Assembly: GCF_017571465.1 (NCBI RefSeq)
Contig: NZ_JAGETV010000001.1
Span: forward strand, 1 to 64,000
From: Thiomicrorhabdus marina
GTDB taxonomy: Bacteria; Pseudomonadota; Gammaproteobacteria; Thiomicrospirales; Thiomicrospiraceae
Direction of reading: 5' to 3'
Length of the DNA stretch: 64,000 nt
Within the stretch, counting starts at the first letter, position 1. Each line of letters starts with the position of its first letter. Below the pieces are notes generated by a model. That model was not told where the DNA came from. It worked only from the letters and a program-made list of their open reading frames with translations, and did no database searches. Shown piece after piece: positions 26,532-32,647 of this stretch. The translations under genes and the position numbers were made by a program.

Positions 26532-26779
26532 TCGACTAACTCACGAACCTTACCTTGACCAGCTTCTAATTGCGTAATTGAATCCATTAGGCGTTTAGCA
26601 TTGGCAGGCGAACGCAACAGATAAGCTGTTTCCTCTAAGGCTTGATAATCCTCAAGCGACAGCAACACTGCCGCTTTATCGTTCTTTTTAGTAATAATCA
26701 TCGCCTCATGATTATCACAAACACTATCAATGGTTTGCGCCAAATTATTACGCGCCCAAGAATAAGTTACAGCTTCCAT
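26522..26779 (-). CDS. yefM: YefM/Phd-type antitoxin, copy A
   Basis: The start at 26779 has GAGG eight bases upstream; the longer frame is rejected because it begins before the ribosome site. The 85-residue protein has the Phd/YefM N-terminal DNA-binding fold (VTYSWARNNLAQTIDSVCDN, then AMIITKKNDKAAVLLSLEDY) and a C-terminal toxin-binding tail (AGQGKVRELVECD). YefM binds and inhibits YoeB and represses its own operon. It is identical to copy B except for Glu versus Lys at residue 2, although the DNA carries several synonymous changes. Confidence 0.92.
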   Translation of the reverse strand: MEAVTYSWARNNLAQTIDSVCDNHEAMIITKKNDKAAVLLSLEDYQALEETAYLLRSPANAKRLMDSITQLEAGQGKVRELVECD

Positions 26780-26845
26780 TGTAAACACCTCACAGTTGTA
26801 CAACATTTTGGCAATTATAGCCTAAACAGCTCTGTAAAAACAAAA

Positions 26846-26865
26846 AACCAGCACAAAGGCTGGTT
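26846..26865 (-). terminator. Terminator between the two toxin-antitoxin copies
   Basis: AACCAGC / GCTGGTT forms a stem followed on the minus strand by TTTTTTGTTTTT. It lies downstream of toxin B and upstream of antitoxin A, so the two copies are separate transcription units. Confidence 0.8.
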
Positions 26866-26877
26866 ACCAACAAAATT

Positions 26878-26900
26878 AAAGGGTAGCGTCCCCTTTTCCC
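26878..26900. repeat. GGGTAGCGTCCC-type short repeat, copy 1
   Basis: The motif aaagggtagcgtccccttt is an imperfect palindrome (AAAGGG / CCCTTT). Near-identical copies occur at 27539, 27654 and, inverted, 29000. Such motifs are known beside REP-associated tyrosine transposases in many gammaproteobacteria; no transposase is present here. Confidence 0.7.
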
Positions 26901-26929
26901 ATAAATAGAAAAGATTTGATTGAATGACT

Positions 26930-27193
26930 TTAATAGTGATGGCGAAGTTGAGCAATCAATAAACCATCATTTTCAACTTTATAAACGATGCGATGTTCTT
27001 GGTTAATGCGGCGAGACCAATAGCCAGACAGCGCATGTTTCAAACCCTCCGGCTTTCCAATGCCCTCAAAAGGGTCTCGCTGAATCTCTTTGATTAGAAG
27101 GTTTATGCGTTTGAGAGTTTTTTTATTCAAATCAGCTAGTGTTTGAAAATACAGATAGTCTTCCCACGCATTATCCGAGAAAATCAGTCGCAT
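26930..27193 (-). CDS. yoeB: YoeB-type toxin, copy B, catalytic residues intact
   Basis: This 87-residue protein carries a 3-residue insertion (TLADLN for RQD) relative to copy A and E. coli YoeB. It keeps all catalytic positions: Glu49, Arg68 (NQEHRIVYKV), His86 and Tyr87 correspond to E. coli Glu46, Arg65, His83 and Tyr84. It would cleave mRNA at the ribosomal A site when free of antitoxin. It overlaps antitoxin B by 10 bp. Copy A lies immediately downstream on the same strand, with a period of 662 bp. Confidence 0.92.
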   Translation of the reverse strand: MRLIFSDNAWEDYLYFQTLADLNKKTLKRINLLIKEIQRDPFEGIGKPEGLKHALSGYWSRRINQEHRIVYKVENDGLLIAQLRHHY

Positions 27194-27441
27194 TCGACTA
27201 ACTCACGCACCTTACCTTGACCGGCTTCTAATTGCGTAATCGAATCCATTAGACGTTTAGCATTGGCTGGCGAACGTAAAAGATAAGCCGTTTCTTCCAA
27301 CGCCTGATAATCCTCAAGCGAAAGCAACACTGCCGCTTTATCATTCTTTTTAGTAATAATCATCGCCTCGTGATTATCACAAACACTATCAATGGTTTGC
27401 GCCAAATTATTACGCGCCCAGGAATAAGTTACCGCTTTCAT
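27184..27441 (-). CDS. yefM: YefM/Phd-type antitoxin, copy B
   Basis: This 85-residue protein is identical to antitoxin A except for Lys at residue 2. The same GAGG site precedes the ATG at 27441. The upstream flank, including cttgtacaacattttggcaa-type promoter sequence, is also duplicated, so both copies should be autoregulated by the same YefM-YoeB complex. Because the antitoxins are interchangeable in sequence, each should neutralise either toxin. Confidence 0.92.
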   Translation of the reverse strand: MKAVTYSWARNNLAQTIDSVCDNHEAMIITKKNDKAAVLLSLEDYQALEETAYLLRSPANAKRLMDSITQLEAGQGKVRELVECD

Positions 27442-27505
27442 TGTAAACACCTCACAGTTGTACAACATTTTGGCAATTATAGCCTAAACAACTCCTCAAA
27501 AACAA

Positions 27506-27527
27506 AAACCAGCACAAGGGCTGGTTT
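27506..27527 (-). terminator. Terminator upstream of toxin-antitoxin copy B
   Basis: AAACCAGC / GCTGGTTT is the second copy of the hairpin at 26846, again with TTTTTGTTTTT following on the minus strand. It would end the Sel1 transcript. A diverged third copy is at 29152-29173. Confidence 0.75.
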
Positions 27528-27538
27528 ACAAAATAATT

Positions 27539-27560
27539 AAAGGGTAGCGTCCCCTTTTTC
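27539..27560. repeat. GGGTAGCGTCCC-type short repeat, copy 2
   Basis: aaagggtagcgtccccttt in the same position relative to toxin-antitoxin copy B as repeat copy 1 is to copy A, which shows that the repeat was duplicated together with the module. Confidence 0.7.
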
Positions 27561-27617
27561 CTAGGCTGGTTTTTACTGGATTCTATATCCCTACAACGAA
27601 ACTACACAAAAGCAATC

Positions 27618-27676
27618 GAGTCTGACCCCATTGATTTTCAGAACTTATTCACAAAAAGGGTAGCGTCCCTCTTTTC
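27618..27676. repeat. GAGTCTGACCCC motif and GGGTAGCGTCCC-type repeat, copy 3
   Basis: gagtctgacccc at 27618-27629 is followed by aaagggtagcgtccctctttt at 27655-27675. Both motifs are of the kind found dispersed near REP-associated transposases. No coding sequence is present between 27561 and 27754; the 190 bp hold only these motifs. Confidence 0.55.
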
Positions 27677-27754
27677 TCAATTTTGCATGAAGAACGCCTG
27701 CAAGATTATGTTTAACCCCGTGAGCGTTTACACAAAACTATTTACAGGCTCGTT

Positions 27755-28915
27755 TTAACGTTTGTTTAATTTAGAATAAGCATCGCAGGCATTTTGATAC
27801 CGATTGTCACAAGCTTTACCGAACCACTCCTTTGCTTTCTGATAGTTTTGTTTAACGCCCCATCCATTTTGGTACATGACCCCTAAATTGTACTGCGCTA
27901 AAGCATAGCCTTGTTCAGCGGCTTTTTGAAACCACTCAACGGCTTTAAAATAATCTTGTTTAACGCCCTGTCCATTGTCGTACATGCCCCCTAAATTGGA
28001 CTGCGCTGAAGCATAGCCTTGTTCAGCGGCTTTTCGATACCACTCAACGGCTTTAAAATAATCTTGTTTAACGCCCTGTCCATTGGCGTACCTGAGCCCT
28101 AAATTGTACTGTGCTGAAGCATTGCCTTGTTCAGCGGCTTTTCGATACCACTCAACGGCTTTAAAATAATCTTGTTTAACGCCCTGTCCATTGGCGTACA
28201 TGAACCCTAAATTGAGCTGTGCAGAAGCCCAGCCTTGTTCAGCGGCTTTTCGATACCACTCAACGGCTTTGAAATAATCTTGTTTAACGCCCAGTCCTTT
28301 TTCGTACATGAACCCTAAATTGTGCTGCGCTGAAGCCCAGCCTAGTTCAGCGGCTTTTCGAAACCACTCAACGGCTTTAAAATAATCTTGTTTAACGCCC
28401 TGTCCATTGGCGTACATGAACCCTAAATTGTTCTGTGCTAAAGCATTGCCTTGTTCAGCGGCTTTTCGATACCACTCAACGGCTTTAAAATAATCTTGTT
28501 TAACGCCCTGTCCTTTTTCGTACATGATCCCTAAATTGGACTGTGCTAAAGCATTGCCTTGTTCAGCGGCTTTTCGATACCACTCAACGGCTTTAAAATA
28601 ATCTTGTTTAACGCCCTGTCCATTTTGGTACATCGACCCTAAATTGTTCTGTGCTGAAGCCCAGCCTTGTTCAACGGCTTTTCGATACCACTCAACGGCT
28701 TTAAAATAATCTTGTTTAACGCCCTGTCCTTTTTCGTACATGATCCCTAAATTGTTCTGTGCTGAAGCATCGCCTTCTTCAGCTAAAGGTTTCCAATTTT
28801 TAAGTGCAGTTTGGAAGTCACCTCTTTCCCAAGCTTTCAAGCCATCTTGAAAATCAGCGTACGCAGGTTGAAGTAATAATGTTGAAAGAACTGTGGCCAA
28901 GATTATTTTTTTCAT
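27755..28915 (-). CDS. Periplasmic Sel1-repeat protein with nine 36-residue repeats
   Basis: This 386-residue protein has a signal peptide MKKIILATVLSTLLLQPAYA, a short first helical pair (LKAWERGDFQTALKNWKPLA) and nine Sel1-like repeats. The repeats have the form AQNNLGxMYxxGQGVKQDYF followed by KAVEWYRKAAEQGxAS. Each is exactly 36 residues. Repeats 1-8 differ at only a few positions, mostly the residues before and after LG and MY. Sel1/TPR solenoids bind proteins or peptides. Extreme repeat identity points to recent expansion. AAGG lies before the ATG. It lies between the toxin-antitoxin duplication and the pyruvate dehydrogenase genes. Confidence 0.9.
   Translation of the reverse strand: MKKIILATVLSTLLLQPAYADFQDGLKAWERGDFQTALKNWKPLAEEGDASAQNNLGIMYEKGQGVKQDYFKAVEWYRKAVEQGWASAQNNLGSMYQNGQGVKQDYFKAVEWYRKAAEQGNALAQSNLGIMYEKGQGVKQDYFKAVEWYRKAAEQGNALAQNNLGFMYANGQGVKQDYFKAVEWFRKAAELGWASAQHNLGFMYEKGLGVKQDYFKAVEWYRKAAEQGWASAQLNLGFMYANGQGVKQDYFKAVEWYRKAAEQGNASAQYNLGLRYANGQGVKQDYFKAVEWYRKAAEQGYASAQSNLGGMYDNGQGVKQDYFKAVEWFQKAAEQGYALAQYNLGVMYQNGWGVKQNYQKAKEWFGKACDNRYQNACDAYSKLNKR
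27811..28786. repeat. Nine tandem 108-bp repeats coding for Sel1 units
   Basis: The block ccactcaacggctttaaaat followed by aatcttgtttaacgccc recurs every 108 bp. Variation is confined to short windows coding for the helix-facing residues. Such an array can change copy number by slippage or recombination. Confidence 0.88.
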
Positions 28916-28999
28916 AAAGGTTCCGTTTAGATTTCGTTTCTAATTTTATTTTTGCAGGTTATACTATACTTAAATACATTAGGGAAAAGGCGAAAAAGA

Positions 29000-29023
29000 A
29001 AAAGGGGACGTTACCCTTTTTTT
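29000..29023. repeat. GGGGACGTTACCC repeat, copy 4 (inverted)
   Basis: aaaaggggacgttaccctttt is the inverse orientation of the three copies at 26878-27676, with one change (GTT for GCT). It marks the right border of the accessory patch, upstream of the Sel1 gene. Confidence 0.6.
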
Positions 29024-29187
29024 CGGTGCTTTTTCTTAAGGCACGATAAATCATTCTTATAGAGATGAATCGAAAATTTGTAAATAAAATTGCCAGAGTA
29101 AAACTAAAGTAAAATTCTCTAAACCTGTATTAAAAACATTACAGCAAAAAAAAACCAACACTAAGGCTGGTTTTTGAAAGCACTAAG

Positions 29188-29305
29188 TTGCGAAATAAAA
29201 CGCTCAAATTCGAGGCGGGGAAATGTTGAGCATAGTAAAACTATGTAATCATTTTCATAACGCAGAAATGGCGAGTTTTAGACGCTACTCAAATTACTTT
29301 CGCAA
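29188..29305. repeat. 118-bp stem-loop element, first of a pair after lpdA
   Basis: TTGCGAAA (29188-29195) pairs with TTTCGCAA (29298-29305). Inner imperfect arms flank an apical hairpin CATAGT-aaa-ACTATG at 29231-29245. It has no coding potential and lies in the 3' region of the pyruvate dehydrogenase genes. The region from 28916 to 29187 otherwise holds only repeat copy 4 and a diverged AAACCA/TGGTTT hairpin. Confidence 0.55.
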
Positions 29306-29331
29306 AATAAGAATTAAACCGTGACGAGAAT

Positions 29332-29419
29332 CGCTTAGGCTAGGCAAAAATTCTCGAAAGAGCGGAGTTTACAAATAGTAAATGAACATCTTGAGAGAAT
29401 TTTTAACAACGCATAAGCG
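29332..29419. repeat. 88-bp stem-loop element, second of a pair after lpdA
   Basis: The arms cgcttaggctaggcaaaaat (29332-29351, continuing tctcgaa) and ttgagagaatttttaacaac (29391-29410, continuing gcataagcg) are complementary over most of 27 bases. They flank an inner GTTTAC-aaata-GTAAAT hairpin at 29368-29384. The element ends 20 bp before the lpdA stop, so it would form in the 3' end of the mRNA and could stabilise or terminate it. Confidence 0.55.
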
Positions 29420-29438
29420 GTTCGCAGTAGGTTTAAAC

Positions 29439-31199
29439 TTATTTTTTCTTCTTAGGTGGCATTAAGTCCGTAATCGTCCCCTCCGCCATCTCCGCCGCAA
29501 AGCAGATTGTCTCTGACAGTGTTGGGTGAGGGTGAATAGTTAGACCAATGTCTTGCATATCGGCGCCCATTTCGATGGCCAACATCGCTTCGGCAACCAG
29601 TTCACCGGCGTTTGGACCGACAATACCGCAACCTAGTAGACGATGGGTTTTGGCACAGAACATGGCTTTGGTTAGACCTTCGTCACGACCTAGACTTAGG
29701 CTGCGGCCAGACGCTGCCCAAGGGAAAGCACCTTTTTCGTATTCGATGCCTTCGGCTTTAAGCTCGTCTTCTGTTTTACCTGCCCAAGCGACTTCTGGGT
29801 CAGTGTAAGCAACCGATGGAATGCCCATTGGCGTAAACGCTGAGTTCATTCCCGAGATAACTTCTGCCGCTACTTTACCTTCGTGCACTGCTTTGTGCGC
29901 GAGCATTGGTTGACCAACGATGTCACCAATCGCATAGATGTGGTCAACATTGGTTTTTTGACGTTCGTCGACTTCAATAAAGCCCCAATCATTAACCGCA
30001 ACACCGGCTTTTTCAGCATCAATCAGTTTACCGTTTGGTGCACGACCTACTGCTACTAGAATACGGTCAAAGGTGTCTTTCTCTGGGCAATTTTTACCTT
30101 CAAAAGTAACCTCTAGCCCTTCTTCTTTGGCTTCGACATTGGTCACCTTAGATTTCAGGTAGATGTTCTCGTATTTCTTCTTAATGGTTTTAAGCAGAGG
30201 TTTTGAGATGTCTTTATCGGCACCCGGGATAATGGTATCGCCCAATTCAACGACAGTGATATTGGCACCCAGTGAATCGTAAACCTGCGCCATTTCCAGA
30301 CCGATAATCCCGCCACCGATAACCAACATGCGGTTTGGTACTTCTTCCAGTTCCAGTGCATCGGTTGAATCCATAACGCGAGGATCGTCATGTGGGATAA
30401 ACGGCAGTTTAATCACGCGAGAACCGGCCGCAATAATGGCTTTTTCAAAGGCGATGGTCTTGGTAGAACCGTCAGCCGCTTCAACCGTTACTGTATTTGA
30501 AGAGCTGAATTTACCGTAACCGTGCACCACTTCAACTTTACGCGCTTTAGCTAGACCAGACAGACCACCGGTTAGCTTACCGATAACCGAATCTTTATAG
30601 GCTCGCATTTTGTTTACGTCAATTTCCGGCTCTGCGAAAGTAATACCGTGCGCACCCATTTCACGGGTTTCGTTCAGTACCACTGACATGTGCAGTAGCG
30701 CTTTTGATGGAATACAGCCAACGTTTAGACAAACACCACCGATGTTGTCATAGCGCTCAATCATGACCACTTTCTTACCAAGGTCGGCGGCGCGGAACGC
30801 GGCAGTATAACCACCCGGGCCCGAACCAAGCACCAGCACTTCGCAAGTCATATCGGCATCAATACCGTCAGCAGAAACAGCTGTTGGCGCCGGTGCCGCT
30901 TCTGGCGCAGCGGTTGCTGCAACCGATTCTTCCACATTGGCAGAAACCGTATCGGTATCGGCGATTTCCATAGTTCCGATAATCGAACCTTCAGAAACCT
31001 TGTCACCTTCTGCCGCTGTCAAAGACACAATCTTACCTGCGTACGGTGCCGGAATTTCCATGGTCGCTTTGTCTGATTCCAGAGTTACCAGAGAATCGTC
31101 TTGTGCAACTTCATCACCTGCTGCAACCAATACTTCGATTACGTCTACCTCGGCAAAGTCACCGATATCAGGAATCGTAATATCAACAATCTTAGTCAT
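29439..31199 (-). CDS. lpdA: Dihydrolipoyl dehydrogenase with N-terminal lipoyl domain (E3 of pyruvate dehydrogenase)
   Basis: This 586-residue protein has residues 1-80 as a lipoyl domain with the lipoylated Lys44 in LESDKATMEIP. An Ala/Pro-rich linker follows, then the flavoprotein: FAD motif VLGSGPGGYTAA, redox disulfide GGVCLNVGCIPSKAL, NAD motif VIGGGIIGLEMA, and the interface His in TIHPHPTLSE. E3 reoxidises dihydrolipoamide using FAD and NAD+. Lipoyl-E3 fusions are known in Neisseria and other proteobacteria; the mobile domain can shuttle acyl or reducing groups. The gene follows aceF by 9 bp and belongs to the same leftward operon. It ends with a Lys-rich tail PPKKKK. Confidence 0.95.
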   Translation of the reverse strand: MTKIVDITIPDIGDFAEVDVIEVLVAAGDEVAQDDSLVTLESDKATMEIPAPYAGKIVSLTAAEGDKVSEGSIIGTMEIADTDTVSANVEESVAATAAPEAAPAPTAVSADGIDADMTCEVLVLGSGPGGYTAAFRAADLGKKVVMIERYDNIGGVCLNVGCIPSKALLHMSVVLNETREMGAHGITFAEPEIDVNKMRAYKDSVIGKLTGGLSGLAKARKVEVVHGYGKFSSSNTVTVEAADGSTKTIAFEKAIIAAGSRVIKLPFIPHDDPRVMDSTDALELEEVPNRMLVIGGGIIGLEMAQVYDSLGANITVVELGDTIIPGADKDISKPLLKTIKKKYENIYLKSKVTNVEAKEEGLEVTFEGKNCPEKDTFDRILVAVGRAPNGKLIDAEKAGVAVNDWGFIEVDERQKTNVDHIYAIGDIVGQPMLAHKAVHEGKVAAEVISGMNSAFTPMGIPSVAYTDPEVAWAGKTEDELKAEGIEYEKGAFPWAASGRSLSLGRDEGLTKAMFCAKTHRLLGCGIVGPNAGELVAEAMLAIEMGADMQDIGLTIHPHPTLSETICFAAEMAEGTITDLMPPKKKK

Positions 31200-31208
31200 G
31201 AGGTTTCC

Positions 31209-32516
31209 TTATAGAATTAGCTGGCGTAGGTCAGATAGGTAGTTCGCCACAGTCGTGGTGAAGCGCACACCTTCGGCACCGTCAATGGCACGGTGGTCGT
31301 AAGAAACGCTGAACGGCATCACTAGACGCGGTTCGAACTCTGAACCGTTCCAAACCGGCTGCATTTTCGCTTTTGATAGCCCCATGATTGCCACTTCCGG
31401 TGCATTAACGATAGGCGTAAACTGCGTGCCACCGATACCGCCCAAAGACGAAATGGTGAAAGTGCCGCCAGACATATCTTTTGGTCCAAGTTTGCCGTCA
31501 CGCGCTTTGGCAGAGATTTCCATTAGGTCGCGAGATAGCTCGTAGATCCCTTTTTGGTCAACATCTTTAACCACTGGCACCACAAGACCGTTTGGCGTAT
31601 CGACTGCGATACCGATATTGTAGTAGTGTTTTTTGATAATCGATTGACCGTCTTCAGAGAGTGATGCATTAAAGCTCGGGAAATCTTGTAGCGCTTTAAC
31701 CACTGCCTTCATTACGAATACGAGAGGGGTTAGCTTAATACCTTGTTTCTCCGCGGCCGCTTTTTGGTCTTTACGGAATTGATCCATCTCTGTGATGTCA
31801 CACTCGTCAAACTGAGTAACGTGCGGAACATTTAACCAACTCGCGTGAAGGAACTTACCAGAGATTTTTTTAATACGGCCAAGCTCTTCAGTCGTGGTAT
31901 CACCAAACTGTGAGAAATCAATCGCAGGAATTGGCGGAATACCGGCACCGCCAGTCGCACCAGCGCCCGGAGCCGCTGCTTGACCAGACATTACCGCTTT
32001 AATGGCCGCTTCAACGTCCGTTTGTTGGATACGACCTTTAGGCCCTGTACCCGAAACGAGGGTAAGGTCTACGCCTAAGTTACGAGCAAAAGAACGAACC
32101 GATGGTGAAGCGTGGAAAGACGCGCCCATTGCTTGTGGATTAACCGGTTTAGAAGCGGATGCCGCCGGCGCTACTGGAGCTGGAGCGGCTACAGGAGTCG
32201 GTGCCGCCGCTGGCGCAGGCGTTTCTGCTTTTGGCGCTGGCACTTCTTCTTTTGCCGGAGCAGGTGCTGCTGCGCCTGCCACGACTTCGATATCTAGAAT
32301 GTAGTCACCTTCAGAAACGGAATCGCCGACAGAAACCGCAACCTTAGTGATTTTCCCTGCCACCGGTGACGGGATTTCCATGGTTGCTTTGTCTGATTCT
32401 AGGGTAATTAGAGAGTCGTCAATCGCGACTTCATCGCCTTCTGCGATGAGGACTTCGATGACTTCAACTGAGTCGAAATCACCGATATCAGGTACATTGA
32501 TTTTTTCGATAGCCAT
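31209..32516 (-). CDS. aceF: Dihydrolipoyllysine acetyltransferase (E2) with one lipoyl domain
   Basis: The start at 32516 has AAGGAAAATTCCA upstream and opens MAIEKINVPDIGDFDSVEVI. The 435-residue protein has a single lipoyl domain (Lys43 in LESDKATMEIP) and a long Ala/Pro/Glu linker. The E1/E3-binding domain begins ASPSVRSFARNLGVDL near 140. The catalytic domain carries the active-site DHRAIDGAEG near 405. E. coli AceF has three lipoyl domains; here the second swinging arm is supplied by the lipoyl domain fused to E3. It transfers acetyl groups to CoA in the cytoplasmic pyruvate dehydrogenase complex. Confidence 0.95.
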   Translation of the reverse strand: MAIEKINVPDIGDFDSVEVIEVLIAEGDEVAIDDSLITLESDKATMEIPSPVAGKITKVAVSVGDSVSEGDYILDIEVVAGAAAPAPAKEEVPAPKAETPAPAAAPTPVAAPAPVAPAASASKPVNPQAMGASFHASPSVRSFARNLGVDLTLVSGTGPKGRIQQTDVEAAIKAVMSGQAAAPGAGATGGAGIPPIPAIDFSQFGDTTTEELGRIKKISGKFLHASWLNVPHVTQFDECDITEMDQFRKDQKAAAEKQGIKLTPLVFVMKAVVKALQDFPSFNASLSEDGQSIIKKHYYNIGIAVDTPNGLVVPVVKDVDQKGIYELSRDLMEISAKARDGKLGPKDMSGGTFTISSLGGIGGTQFTPIVNAPEVAIMGLSKAKMQPVWNGSEFEPRLVMPFSVSYDHRAIDGAEGVRFTTTVANYLSDLRQLIL

Positions 32517-32610
32517 TGGAATTTTCCTTGCTAAACAGTCGGTTGCAGCCATTTTCTCATGTTACAACCAACGTTAATTATTCTGTATTTTGAACAAGAC
32601 GAATAATAAA

Positions 32611-32642
32611 AAGCCACTCCAAATTGGAGTTTGGAGCGGCTT
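32611..32642 (-). terminator. Terminator-like hairpin between aceE and aceF
   Basis: The stem AAGCC.CTCC / GGAG.GGCTT is followed on the minus strand by TTTTTATTATT. It begins 6 bp after the aceE stop and lies within the presumed operon, so it may partly reduce expression of aceF and lpdA relative to aceE. Confidence 0.7.
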
Positions 32643-32647
32643 ATTTA

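Noticed and set aside
26878-27676. Possible CRISPR array because of repeated short palindromes
   Set aside because: Spacing is irregular, copies are associated with the toxin-antitoxin duplication, and no cas genes are present.
27811-28786. 108-bp direct repeats as a possible CRISPR or satellite
   Set aside because: They are in frame and code for Sel1 units in a signal-peptide-bearing protein.
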